A stretch of 64,000 bases of DNA from Dryomyza anilis (lineage: Eukaryota > Arthropoda > Insecta > Diptera > Dryomyzidae), in contig OX638133.1 in the NCBI GenBank assembly GCA_951804985.1, positions 71,058,367 through 71,122,366 of the forward strand. Direction: 5' to 3'. Below the pieces are notes generated by a model. It ran no database searches. It was given only the letters and a program-made list of their open reading frames with translations, and was not told the DNA's origin. Below are positions 34,966 to 47,121 of this stretch, one piece after another (position 1 is the first letter of the stretch; every line of letters starts with the position of its first letter). The position numbers were made by a program, and so were the translations under genes.

Positions 34966-36430
34966 ATCAATAATCATTATTACGAAATGAAAAGTGATGT
35001 ACTATTCAAATTTCCAGATGTGTTTTAAGTTTTTAATTTTTTTTTTACCTTTTCTGATTTTTTTTTTTTTGATATTTTTTATACTGTTATACATTAGGTG
35101 CTCAAAGTTCCGGACGGGACAGATTTCAATTAGCTGTCAAAAATTTTCTAGAATTACTAGGAAAATGATGTTTACATTTTCGGAAATGCCGAGGAAACAG
35201 TATATTCAATTCATTAAAAAAACTTTTCAGTTTACTATGGTAATACATTTTTTTGGTTCCGGACGGGACATCGAAAACCCGTATAAAAAATCAAAATTTG
35301 TCCGTTATTTTAATTTGTATCATTATTTCATTATTTTTAAGTTTTAGAAATAATTATTAATGTTACTAGAAAAAACAGAAAATAATATTTTGTATCCGTA
35401 ATGTCTTTAAAGTCAAGTAATTTGGTTACTCAAAATACATGAAAAATTGGTATTTTTACATATTTCATAGTAACGTAACTTTATGAGTATTTTTTATACG
35501 TTACTATTAACGGAATAGATTTTTCTTTTCAAATATTTAGATTCAGATATTTAAGATTCCAAATCCATTTCAAAGATTAGAGCATTTTGAATTTTTCGGT
35601 CGTGGTTGACGTTTTTCTGGAAATGCCCATATGTATGTACTATATAGAGATATTGCCTAAGATATCAACCAAAATAAACTTTTTTTATATATTTTATTTT
35701 GCAATCAATGTTTTCTGCGTGTCAAAACGTTTGAAATAGTTTTACTGTTATTGGAATGATTTTTATATTTTATTTAAGAATTGAATTAGTTTACAAATAT
35801 TTATTATTAGATCTTAAATTGTAAAAAAAAACATTAGAGGTCGGGAGAAATATATATCAAAAAACAAGAATTTAAAAATAAATTTAATTTAAAACTCTGG
35901 CCACACTGATGCCTTCGTCAACTTATAACAGGAACTTAACGAAATTTTAGTTTAATGCGGCCCCCATGTCAAATCACCGACTCCACTGAAACGACACGGA
36001 AAATGAAACATTTACTGAAATTAAATAAACTGGTGATAAAAGAGAAGACAATAAACAAAATAATGCTAAAATTATGGAGAGCGAAAAATAACAAGAATTT
36101 ACAAGAGATATTTGAAATTCCGAGAGAACAAAGAGAGTAAGAGGTGAGCTAAGGTGGAACATAATATGAGAACGAAAATACGAAAGTAAAAAAATTAAAG
36201 AAAATAATAAAAATATGAAATATGAATAAGAAAAAAAAGTGCTTAACTAGATATTGATAAAGCGTAAAGCGCATGATCGGAAATAGCAGTTGAAAGCAGA
36301 TATTAAAATGTTTTCTAAAATTAAAGCATTAAAATATAAAACTAAAAAGTTAAAAATAATATATTTATTTATATAAAAATTAAACTATATAACTTTTATT
36401 TAATATATAATAAATATATTTAAAATTTGG
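34966..36430. other. AT-rich intergenic sequence
   Basis: GGTTCCGGACGGGACA-type 14-mers (TTCCGGACGGGACA) occur twice, at 35109 and 35257. Otherwise nothing was recognised. Confidence 0.45.
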
Positions 36431-36438
36431 ACAATTTA

Positions 36439-36693
36439 ACCGGCTTCTATTAATGCTTTAAATGCGGCTCTTTGCCAAATATCCCCATATTTCTCCACTT
36501 GTGCTCTATAAAAAACGGTATCAACGATGACAACAACACCATTAACAAGATTTCGTATTTCTCTAGATAACGCCAATAACAAGTACAACACTTGAATACC
36601 TGCGCACCCTCCCTCCCAAGCTCCTTTGATATTGTACCTGTTTTTGTGATTATCATGGGAAATTGAGTACGCGGTTCTCTTAACAGCGCTCAC
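36439..36693 (-). other. Open frame of 85 codons without ATG, unknown
   Basis: This minus-strand frame has balanced composition (KGAWEGGCAGIQ, EKYGDIWQRAAFKALIEAG near the C-terminus) and looks more protein-like than other frames here. It begins at GTG after a TGA two codons upstream and contains no internal Met. If it is real, it is an exon or a fragment. No acceptor or donor was identified, and no homologue is recognised. Confidence 0.25.
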
Positions 36694-36769
36694 TTGCGCT
36701 CATTAAATGCGCCGTTGCACAGCGAACAAGTGGTAAATGAAACACTTTACTCTCTCTCACCCACTTTGG

Positions 36770-36850
36770 GCGCTCTTTGCGTACACTGCAGGCCAGCGAA
36801 AACTTCCCTGCGTGTCAGTTGAGTTTGTGCAGTCGTCGAGTACGGTACCA
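36770..36850 (+). promoter_or_regulatory. Candidate core promoter with initiator
   Basis: GTGTCAGTTGAG contains TCAGTT, the fly initiator consensus TCAKTY, with A+1 at 36817. Upstream are CTCTCTCTC (GAGA-type, 36748-36758) and GC-richer sequence; no TATA at -30. Downstream CAGTCGTCGAGTACGG is the kind of sequence found in TATA-less fly promoters, but a consensus DPE at +28 is not present. Functional role is inference. Confidence 0.4.
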
Positions 36851-37076
36851 AACGACGGTTATTTCGCTAAACTTGTAAAAGAACAAATCAGTGTTTTTTT
36901 GTTGTAAGAAAACAAAAATCGGTTTAAAAAATATTGAAAAAAATCGCAAATTCTTTAGAAACGCACTGTTTATAAAGTACGTTGTGAATAAAAAAATAAC
37001 TACAATAATTTCAAATAACTAGTGTCAAAAATTTTAAAAAAATAACAAGTTGTTGTAAAATAATTGAACAGCTAAA
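36817..37076 (+). other. Candidate non-coding first exon
   Basis: From the initiator, A-rich UTR-like sequence extends to TAAA|GTAAGC, a reasonable 5' splice site at 37077. No ATG with a long frame is present. It would be a 5'UTR exon of a plus-strand gene extending right of the window. Confidence 0.3.
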
Positions 37077-37944
37077 GTAAGCAAAAGAGTTTTTATTTTT
37101 GTTTCTTTAAATTTTTTGTAAAATTGTTTAGGAGCAAAAAGTGCAAAACCGGTTTTCTCACATACAAGATTCCGTCATATATAACGTCTGCCACTGCGGA
37201 CCGCTTACAACAACAGACAGCTTAAAATAAAATATAAAAAATATATAAAAACAAAAATCAAGTCTTCATCGTCATCACTAACAACGCTGTCGTGTATTTT
37301 AGGCTCCACTCGTGGTAGAGTCTACAGAATTTGGTCCACCAGCCGACCAAACGACCGACCGACTGTGTGGAGGCTGCAAAACCAAAGAATTTCTCTCTTT
37401 TTCGGTGGATTTCTTTTGCGTTTCGTGTGTCCCCAACCGCTAGCTCCTATATGAACGTATGTATCTTCCATATTTGTTGTTTTTGTCGCTTACAATTCGA
37501 AACGGTCTTTGGACGGTTGGTCGGCCGGTCGGTATTTACTTGATTGTCTGTCTGTTCTTTTTCTATACATTTTTCGCATATTATTTGCTTTCTCAGACGC
37601 ACTGCATTCCATAGACATCCTTTGCAGTCGACGTAATTTCAAAAACACTTTAGACATTTTCTTGTTTTTGCAAAATATATATCGGCGACATAAATTATTG
37701 TGTCGGCATAATAGGCAGGTATATGCGAACCCTTGGAACCGGTGCATAAAGTGCTAGAAAATAGTTTAGAATTGACATAAAAGAGACGAAATGCTCGTAG
37801 AGAGACTGAAAACAAATTGAAAAAGAGGGTTATATAAATAATGAAAACAAGTTATTTAAAAGAAATTTTATTTTTTTTTTATTATTTGTTAAAATAATAA
37901 ATTGAGGAATTTCTTTTTATTAATTGTGTATTTTTTATTTGCAG
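37077..37944 (+). other. Candidate intron; contains unique GC-rich stretch
   Basis: It lies between the donor at 37077 and the acceptor TTTTTTATTTGCAG at 37931-37944. 37190-37760 is unique sequence with CCGACCAAACGACCGACC at 37342 and an inverted GGTTGGTCGGCCGGTCGG at 37515. This could be an alternative exon or promoter. Confidence 0.3.
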
Positions 37945-38624
37945 ATTTCTATATATGCCAATAGAAATATTATCAAAACATTGAAAATAAAAATACTATA
38001 AAATATAATTTAATGTGAAAAATACGCGTGCTAAAAATTAATACATATTAATCAATACATTTTAAAACTAAAATAAAGTGAAAAACAGTGAAATAAAAGG
38101 TGTAAATTAAATCAAAATAAAACAACAACAAAACAAACCAAATTTACGAAAACAAAAACGAAGTGCGAGAACAGAAAGTGAACAAAAAAAATCAATTTTT
38201 ACAGTTGTTTTTATTTTGTATCAAGCTCTAAAAACACCCTTGCAAACACCACCCACTCAACTTACACGGGGAGGTGTTTAAAAATAGTGCGCGGCTCAGT
38301 GTCTCATTTACCCGGACGCCACTGTCGGGCCACATTCACGAGTTCTGTTCTCTACCATTGCGCTCTCGCCAGTGTTGAACTCAAATTTATGTGTGACGCT
38401 CTTTTTATCGACGTCGAAAGGAGCTCATTTAACGAACAACGAACGAGAATATCATATGAAAAAGGATTACGTTAAATACAACAACAACGATTGTCGTTAA
38501 CTACACCCATAGAAAAGCAACAACAACTATATATTTTTTTTAAACGGATAACTTACGGATTTCTCATCATCATCGGTCGGCTTCAGACTGCAACTTCTTT
38601 CTGATGACTGTGTAGAGCCCAAAG
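37945..38624 (+). other. Candidate 5'UTR exon
   Basis: It follows the acceptor TTTGCAG and ends at AAAG|GTCAGT (donor at 38625). It contains AAACAGTGAAATAAAAGG, ACAACAACAAAAC and GTGAACAAAAAAAATC, typical fly leader sequence. It also has a GC-rich block (38265-38430) with TCAGTG. Frames are short (62 codons at 38287-38475), so any ATG here would be an upstream ORF. Confidence 0.35.
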
Positions 38625-39180
38625 GTCAGTATCCTTATTTACCTTTCTGATTTCAGGTAGTTTTAACTTTGATTTTTTTTATTCTTGTGCCTTTTGATTT
38701 TATTTGTAGACATTTTAAGGGATATAGATTGTTTAAATCACAAATAACTTTGCTGTGGAATTACAATTAACTGGTTTAATCGTCTATTTAGTGTGATAAT
38801 TTTTAAGTTAAAATTTAAAAGTTTTTATAAATAAAACAGCTCAACAGTACAAATTATCCGCGATCTTAGTATTTTAGTCCGATGGACTTCAAGATTCTAA
38901 TCAAAAACTCATACTTAGTTTTTGAATATTGGTTAAAGTTTTTGAGTTATATTATGTAAAACAAAAATAAAGAACATTCTCCTGTTTTTCTACATAATTT
39001 GGATTTCAATTTTAATTTTCTTTCTAATTCATTTTGTATACGAATTAGAATACTTCAGTTAATATTTAGAAATAAACCCAATATTTTGGATTGATCTGAC
39101 CCAATATATTTTTTGTTAATATTTATCATATAATTGATATTCAGTAAAAAATAATAATTCGCATCGTTGCCTAAGTTCAC
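38625..39180. other. AT-rich sequence, possible start of a long intron
   Basis: Nothing was recognised after the candidate donor. Confidence 0.4.
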
Positions 39181-40020
39181 ATTTGTGTTTCAAATCTACA
39201 CCTTTTCTAATCATAATTAAAACATATCTTTTAGAATACTCAAATAAAGTTCAGAAATTTTCAATTTCATTTGAGAATAGTTAAATGAAATTCAGAATAC
39301 ATCAATTGTAAACCAGAATAATCAACTTTAATTTAATATAATTCAAAAATCGCATTTAAATTTCAAAAAACAGCAATTGTATTTCAGATTATATCAAATT
39401 TAATTCAGGGAGAATTCCTCACAATCAAAAGTACACTGAGGGAAATAAACTTTTAAAACCTAAGAAGAATTCGGCTCGCTACTAAGATTCTAGAATTTAT
39501 CAACTAATTATTGAGAAAGCAAATTACATAGCTATCAAAAAAGTAAACAATATTTATTTTCCTGGATTTTGAGAAGTTTATTGAGTATTAAAAACCAGAA
39601 AGAACACAATAATTGTCGCAAAATATTTGCTCATATGCTTTGGTTTGCGATATCCCTCTATCATCGCCATCTTTTGGTTAATGTGCTGGTCTGTCTGTTG
39701 AACGTAACTAAGAGCAATTATTCTTGGTATACAGAATGTTTCCGTTTAGCTGTATATTCTCCGAATACTTCTTGATTCTTTCTGGATTTTAGAAGTTTTT
39801 TTAATCCGTGTAAATCAGATATGTAAATCAAAATAGTCAAATGTAAATCAGAAATTGTCAATAATAATTAAGAATAGAAATTCGAAAATCATCAATTTGA
39901 AATCAGAATAACCAAAATCAGAAATCGTCAATTTATGTTTAGAATTATTAAATGTAATTGAGAAATAAATAGTCATTTGTAATTCAGAAAATATCATACT
40001 GAAAATATCAATATAGTAAT
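39180..40020. repeat. Degenerate minisatellite (TCAATTTAAATCAGAA-type), split by MITE U
   Basis: Variable 18-24 bp units built on TCAATTT / ATTCAGAATA occur at 39220-39420 and resume at 39812-40020 on the other side of the MITE. Confidence 0.55.
39434..39810. mobile_element. TA-flanked MITE U, 377 bp
   Basis: Left end CACTGAGGGAAATAAACTT, inverted right end (CACGGATTAAAAAAACTTCTA when reverse complemented), TA on both sides (39432-39433, 39811-39812). Interior matches 6767-7150. Confidence 0.8.
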
Positions 40021-40932
40021 CCGACCAGCTGCAAAACCAACTTGAGCTGCACAGGATAACATCAAGCCTAATAGGATAAAATTTTTTAAAATTTCTAAAA
40101 AGTATACTTTATAGTTTCAGTAAATACTAGTTAAAAGTATTTGAAAATCCCTTATTTTTCAGGTTTCAAAATTATACTGTTTATGTACTACTTCACTCTC
40201 TACATAAAAAAAAACGTTAGAAAATTTTATCGATAATCCTGTATCGTTTGTATTAAAATCGAATGTGATTCTGATCATTTTAAGGCATCTTTAAAGTAGG
40301 ATCTTATACGAGATCATTGAACTATAAAATATACAGTCAAATCACAAATCATTTATTAACGTTAATGAAGTGTATGTATAACAAATAGAAGATTATACAA
40401 TTATGAGATTATACAAATATATTAGATTATACAAATATATTAGATTGAATAATATATCAACAAAATATTGTTTCTTGTGATTAAAATGTTATTTGTTTTG
40501 ATTTTAAAGTGGTTCTACATGTTGAGTTTTTGGTTTATAAAATATTTACAATAGAAATTATTTAATTTCTAAAGCTCAGACTAACAGAAGTGTGAGATAT
40601 ACTTTGAAAAATATTTTTATTATTTACATTTCCTAAACTTTTGGTACTATTTTCTTTACCAGTTTTTATGATATTTTCTGTACTGTTTTTTGCACTGTTT
40701 TCTGTACTGTTTTATACTGATTTTTGTTACTCTTTTTCTTTACTATTGCATATATTTTTTAAATGTATGTTGTATTATTATTATATTAATTTCATTTTAT
40801 TTTCTATACATCGTATTTTTATATTCAGTAATATTTTATATTTTATTATTTATACTATTTTGTTTACTACATCTAATCTTCTTTTTACATAAATACATAA
40901 TGTAGTAGAAGTTAATGCAGATGTAGTAAATG
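40021..40932. repeat. AT-rich sequence with small tandem motifs
   Basis: 18-bp units ATTAGATTATACAAATAT lie at 40390-40450. TACTGTTTTCTG-type units lie at 40655-40725. No gene was recognised. Confidence 0.5.
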
Positions 40933-41163
40933 CACACAGAATAGAGATTTGTTGTGCCAATCAACACTTATTCGGTTATCTCAACCGCTTAGTCTGCTGT
41001 TATTGTAAAAATAAAAAGAGTTGTAGTTTGTTCCGCAACCAATTTCGAACTGTTTTAGAACAATTTAGTACAGATTTAGAACCATTAACCGAATCAAGTT
41101 AGTTGGTACAACTAACTTTTTCATTCTTCCAACCTTATGCCAAAAGAGGATTTTTCTGTGTGT
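40933..41163 (-). mobile_element. MITE K, copy 2
   Basis: Opposite orientation to copy 1 at 13432. It runs between CACACAGAATAG and the inverted CACACAGAAAAATCC. Shared blocks are listed under copy 1. Confidence 0.65.
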
Positions 41164-42539
41164 GGAAATTATTATCGAACTTATTTTTGAAACTTGCCAT
41201 GCCATTATAACAATATTTTTTACTCAATTTATCATGTTTATCATGTACTGTAATAACTTCTATATACGAGGACACCTAATCCAGTTTTTACACGGTAGAT
41301 AAATTCCAGAGAATATCGTGCAAAAAATACACAGTAATGGGAAAATGGTAGATTGGTTAATAATTCGAAAAAAAGAAACACATATTTTGTACTTCAGTGT
41401 ATCATGTTCATTTTAAATACAAAATAATTTACATTTAAATTTTTTCTGTCTGTGCAAAAAAACGTGTAAAAACGGAACAACTTTATATTGGTCGACCGGG
41501 CTTTTTCAAAATCGTGAAAAATAGACTCTGTAAAAACAGAAGTAGGTGTATTTGTAATAATAATAATTTCTATGCTATTTTATAACATATTTTTGTACTT
41601 TTTTCTATAATATATTCGATATAATTTTCAGAACACAATCTTGATAAATGTCGTTAAAATTCCTAATATTTTATACGATTAATATTTATATATTTTTTTG
41701 TATTCATAAAGTGAATTAAAAAAATAAAGAAAGTGAATGAATAAAAAATTCATATTTAAATTTTTTTGTATTCATAAAGTGAATTAAAAATGAAAAATGT
41801 TTTAAAATCTTAATTTTTATAAATTTTAAATCTTAATTAATTTCAATAAAACATTTCAAATTCATTCGGGAAATTATAATAAAATAAAAAAAAATATTTT
41901 AAATAAATAAAAATAAATTTTGCACATCATTTTACATTGACCAACGAGACATAAAGCTTTCAGCTGTTTTTATAACCTCAGCCATTTTCATGAATTTTGG
42001 GGCAAAACATAGAAAATAATATATGCAAAATTATGCCAAAGTTCAGTAGGCTATTAAGACCATCAAAACCAATTAATTAAATCATATTATGAAATATCAT
42101 TTTTATAACAAGTTTTTTGTATTTGTTTGGTAATGTCAATATTTTGTAAATGATTTTTTATATTAAGTAATTAATTAACTGTTTTATATTATATATAATT
42201 GATTGATTTTTTTTGTGTTTGAAAATTAAATTTTTAACTTCTGTTTAATGCAGTATTATTGTACTTTTTTAATATAATGATATCACTATGAAATGATTAA
42301 TGATTTTCTTATGTTAATTTAAGTGTAACACAATACTTTATGCCTTGTTAACTGTTTGAAAACTATAAAATCTCATGTTAACTAAATGTAGTTGAATGAA
42401 ATAGAAACCCTCTATGGCAACCAAATGGCGACACTGTCATCATTATCATATTATTTAAATATAGTCATTAATTGTATCTATAATTTTGCAAAAGCAAAAG
42501 CAAAAAAATATAATTAAGTAAAATAAAAATCAATTATCA
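41164..42539. other. AT-rich intergenic sequence with a ~69-bp direct duplication
   Basis: TTTTTTTGTATTCATAAAGT followed by GAATTAAAAA occurs at 41692-41721 and again at 41761-41790. Nothing else was recognised. Confidence 0.5.
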
Positions 42540-42680
42540 TGTAGTGGCAAAACCTACACACAACTCTTGGCCATGTTTGTTAACGGTTTTCAATATGCAT
42601 TTAAATGTGCATTTGCAGCTTTCTGCATTTTAGCTAATACCACCACCTACGTTAAACACGTACAACGCGTAAATACATAT
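42540..42680. promoter_or_regulatory. Unique sequence, candidate cis-regulatory patch
   Basis: GC-richer than its surroundings, with TGTTTGTTAAC (forkhead-type core) and ATGCATTTAAATGTGCATTT. No repeat structure. Regulatory role is inference from motif look-alikes only. Confidence 0.2.
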
Positions 42681-42829
42681 TAAAATTGCATAAATAATAT
42701 CAATAAAATCAGATAAAATAATGTATGAATGAAATCTTATGACAAGTCAAGGTGATTCGTATAAGCAAAACGTGTAATTATGAAGTTTTTCAAATTATTG
42801 TACAATTTTAGCTGTGTTTAATGTTATAT

Positions 42830-43690
42830 TTTGAAATTACTTTATATTTTACTATTCTTTATATAATTAAATAATGTATTATTTGAGTTTTTGAAATTGT
42901 TTAGTATTTTGAAATGATTTGGTATTTTCTTCTTTTAAAATTGTCAATATTTTGAAATTATTTGGTATTTTGATTAAAGTTTTTATTTTGAAATTGTTTT
43001 ATTTTTTGATATTTTGAAATTACTTTATATATAGCGTATTCACAGTTCGTCGTATGTTAGTAGGGTATTTGTACCATGTTGGATATATACGATACAATAA
43101 CACAGAAACGTCAATTTGTTGTTGCATCCCTTAAAAAAGTGAAATACCACAAGTGTTGCATTTAAGAGTAGCCCTGAGGCATGTTTTTTGGTGTCGTATT
43201 TTGTGAAATGAAGAAAAGTTGTGAAATTGAAGACAAATAGTGCACATAAATGTTAATTTATTTATTTTAATTTTCAAATCGAGGAATATTTATGATCATT
43301 TCAATAGAATCCTAATTTTATAAGAATTTGACGAAATATTTTAACAAGCAGAAAAGTGGTGCTTACAGTTCAATTACTGTATTGTCGTATTCGTACAATG
43401 TCGTACCAATACCACGAAACTGTGAATACGCTAATAATGAAACTACTTTAGATTTCAAAATTACTTAATATTTTGAAATGATTTGATTGTTTCTTTTCTT
43501 TTGAAATTATTATTTTGAAACTATTTGATATTTTCAAATACATTTTAATTTTGGAATTATTTTATTATACGATATTTTTAAATTATTTGAATTTTGAAAT
43601 TATTTTATATTTTGAAATTAAATTTTTATTTTGAAATTACTTTATATTTCAAAATTAGATTATTTTCTAAAATTATGTTATAATTGAATG
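42830..43690. repeat. Degenerate TATTTTGAAATTATTT minisatellite, split by MITE O
   Basis: Units of about 17-24 bp containing TATTTTGAAAT(T/G) occur at 42890-43028 and continue at 43445-43670. Confidence 0.7.
43034..43431. mobile_element. TA-flanked MITE O, 398 bp
   Basis: GCGTATTCACAGTTCG and the inverted CGAAACTGTGAATACGC are bounded by TA at 43032-43033 and 43432-43433. Both subterminal regions contain GTCGTA words. No ORF. Confidence 0.85.
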
Positions 43691-44100
43691 TCATATTTAT
43701 CAATAATGCAAATTATTTTTATCATAAAAATGGTTTTAAATTTTTATTTGAAAGTGTAAAACAAAGGCGAATTACACAGTGAAACTTTTTCTCTCATTTC
43801 TGATTTGATTACGATTTCAGGGTAATATGGGATCGTAGATTTCAAATATCTTTATCACATTTGAATCACTCACATTCAGAAATTATGTGTTAATTCAATG
43901 TCATTTTTATCAATAATGCAAATTCTTATATAATAAAAATTGATTTTAATTTTTTTTTATGAGTAAAACAAAGGCCAATTTCACAGTGCAACAAAAGTGA
44001 AACTTTTTCTCTCATCTTCCGATTTGATAACGATTTTAGGGTAATGTGGGATCGCTGATTTCAAATGGCTTCATCACCTTTGAATCATTCACAATTTGCA
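43685..44100 (+). repeat. Tandem duplication, 210-bp period
   Basis: CAATAATGCAAATT at 43701 recurs at 43911. AAACAAAGGC, ACTTTTTCTCTCAT, AGGGTAAT-TGGGATCG and CACATTTGAATCA follow in the same order in both units. It is moderately diverged. Confidence 0.8.
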
Positions 44101-44334
44101 GTGAAATATGAAAAATGAGGGTACAAAAAATATTTTAATTTTAAAAGATTCAGATTTGGTATCTTTATCATATTTTTTTTACTTTGAGATCATCGGCCCG
44201 ACGCTTTTTTATAATGTATAACCCTCGTTTAATCAAATGACGGTATTATTTCATCTTAAATAACATTGCTGAAGACACTACATCGGTATCTTTTGAAATA
44301 CAAATATTTTTTGTCCTTAAACACCCTATTTTTT

Positions 44335-44482
44335 CACATTTGACTGCAAATTGTGAGTAATCCAGATGCGATGGAGAAAAACGGACTCTAATCTAATTTC
44401 TATGTGCAGTCTAATTCACATTTGACTGCAAATTGTGAGTAATCCAGATGAGATGGAGAAAAACGGACTCTAATCTAAAGAA
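44335..44482 (+). repeat. Tandem duplication, 82-bp period, nearly identical units
   Basis: CACATTTGACTGCAAATTGT at 44335 recurs at 44417. Over about 65 bases I see a single difference (GATGCG / GATGAG), so the duplication is young. An inverted echo (ACAATTTGCAGTGAAATATG) lies at 44091. Confidence 0.85.
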
Positions 44483-44489
44483 ATCTAAA

Positions 44490-45734
44490 GATGTTAAATT
44501 TTCTTGTACTCTGTTATAAATGAAATTACGTCTCTATTCCGAAATATGTCTTTTTATCGCGTACTTTTTTTGTTATTTAAATTAAATATACCTCAAAATA
44601 TATATTTTATGATTTTCTACTAGCCTCTTAAACATTCAAACCGCTTAAAAACTTATTTACCAAAATCGCTTTAGTTTCTTTTATAATCTTGTAATCGTTT
44701 TATTGAAAGTGCTGTAGATTTGATATCCCTAGAATATACACTTTCAATTTTAGTAGTGCATATAAAAACCAACTTTTGTCGTAATTTTTATCACCTACCA
44801 AATGATATCATTCTTTTGCGTTTATAGATTATAAAGTTTTATTTACCAACTATTCCAAATTTATCCTCCACACCCATGTTTTATCCTTTGTATATTTGAA
44901 TTAGTGTAAAGTATTTCAGTTTACAACGTACCTCAGCATCAGCTGTAAAGTACAAAAATGTTGAGTGCTTTTCTGGTTTTACGAGTACCAACGACTGTGA
45001 ATACTTATAATGTGAGATTATATCTGCTTTTGTGGTGTCACAAATGTGCGATAGTAGGTAGATTTTATTACATATAAAAGTTGATGTAGTTGAAAATTTT
45101 AAAAAGGCTAAAAAATACATCTATCGTTAATAATAATACCAAAATAATGATGCTAATAATGACATTGGAAATTATCAAATAATATTTCAAATTTTATTAT
45201 TGAATATAACTAAAACAAATATTTTTACTTTACAAGAGTTAATATCGAAATTTTATTTGTAAACCACTATTGCTCACTAATATTGAAATGTGGAAACGTA
45301 AAAGATACGGTTCGAATTAGTATTCGATTATTTAATTCAGTAGGTTATTTTGAATTTAAATGAAAATTATTTTCAAATTAAGACAAGGAAATAATTCAAT
45401 GATCGGTTCTAGATCAAGGTAATATTATAATGAGAATGAAAATGAGATTTTTATGTTCTGTTAAAAATGTAAAATATATTTTTTAATAGGACCCCTGGAA
45501 TAATTTCTATTCTGGAGTTGTACCTTAGTATAAATTTTACTAGGGCCATGATTGGGAACTAATTATTGTATTTTTACCCATTCAATACACGACCAGTTAC
45601 ATGTCAAACATGATATCACCATGATCATCGCTCTGATCTAAATTTCTACTAGGGTAATTGGGCCGGGAAAAAAAGAAAATGATTAAATGATTTTAGAAAA
45701 TAAATATTTTTAATAAAAATACATTTTTTTTTTG
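44490..45734. other. AT-rich intergenic sequence
   Basis: No feature recognised. A short frame at 44881-45120 (minus) is unsupported. Confidence 0.5.
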
Positions 45735-46175
45735 CTCTCAGAAAAACCTTTTTAAATTGGTTAATATATTTAATAGTAAAAAATCTCATTAAATCCCATT
45801 TGTCTATAGCACAGTTATATAGTATAGTTTACAAAAAATAAATATTTTCATACATAATCAGAAATAATTGTACAGCATTTTGTTGTATTTAATGAGATTT
45901 ACAATTGCATTAATTGTTAATTCTATTGACTAATTTTAATAGTAAAAACTATTCACTTTATGGTATCGTTTTTCTGAGTATATTAAAAAAATAAATATTT
46001 TAATATAAACTCAACAGTAATTCAGTTTCTTTTAATAGTATTTTCTAATTTAATGATATTTAACAAATGAAATAATAATTTTTCATATTAACGAATTTTA
46101 AAAGCAAAAAAACTATTGAAATAATATCAAAAAAACTATTAATTGTATGGTATGTGTTCTGAGCGCATTAATCTT
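45735..46175. mobile_element. Probable AT-rich MITE
   Basis: TTTTGCTCTCAGAAAAACC on the left is roughly inverted by TATGTGTTCTGAGCGCATTAA on the right (46154-46174). The interior has repeated AATAGTAAAAA / ACTATT words as in the elements at 52182 and 52663. Ends are imprecise. Confidence 0.4.
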
Positions 46176-46309
46176 GTATAAGGCATTATTGCAAATCACT
46201 GAACGGTCTTTTTAATGTTTTTCTTTTTTAATAATTATACTGTACAATTTTTAAATGAAAATATATATTTTATATAAAATTACTAATTACTAATATTTCC
46301 AATAGAAAA

Positions 46310-46720
46310 TACTGCCACCAAGTATTTATTTATTTTATTTTGTATTTATGTTGCCATTGTTATCATCTGACTGTATTTGTCGAATAAATACATCAATATT
46401 TGCGCAGTTTGTGTCGGTGTTTGGCTGTTATAGCAACAGCCATGATAAGAATTTAAACATAACACCATTTTTCTAAGCATTACATGAACCTGTTTTCTTT
46501 ATTATTATTTTCATTGTATTATTTGCTGTCTGGACGACGGACGCTTCTAATGGAATTTTCTGTTGTACTTGTTTCTCGGAGGGCAACTACCTACGTTCTC
46601 AGGTACAGCGATCGTCGATCGACAGTTGTACAAAGAATAAAATGTAATAAATGCGCGTGACGTTCATACAAGATCGTGACACAGACGCATCGGTGTGACT
46701 AATTCTGTTGTACAAAAGAT
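46310..46720. promoter_or_regulatory. Unique GC-richer sequence, candidate regulatory island
   Basis: Contains GGCTGTTATAGCAACAGCC (a 7-bp-stem hairpin), CTACCTACG (TAGGTAG on the minus strand) and CTCAGGTACAGCG, which resemble TAGteam/Zelda sites. GCGATCGTCGATCGAC follows. No ORF. Function is inference. Confidence 0.25.
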
Positions 46721-46991
46721 CTATGTTCTAAAGAAATCATAGATTTTTTATATAACACACATAATTTTAGTTCAAAATTTAGTTTTCATAAATATATTTT
46801 TGAGAACAATTTTATTTTGAATTATTTTAATTTAAAATATTTTTATATTCACAAATGAAAATTTAAAAATAAATCATATTTCATAAATGAAATTTTTTAG
46901 TGTTTGTCATGTAAGTTTTGCATATGTATATTGAATGTTGTGAATAAATACATAATATTGCAGAACTATTCATTGTATATATGAACCATAC

Positions 46992-47120
46992 ATCGTTATT
47001 ATGAATATTCATTATTTTTATGAATATTCATCGTTATTATAAATATTCATCGTTTTTATGAATAATCATCAATATTATGAATATTCATCAATATTATGAA
47101 TATTCGACATTATTATGAAT
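46992..47120 (+). repeat. 19-bp minisatellite, ~6.5 units
   Basis: CGTTATTATGAATATTCAT-type units are tandem and abut, without spacer, a 5'-truncated copy of repeat E. Confidence 0.8.
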
Positions 47121-47121
47121 C

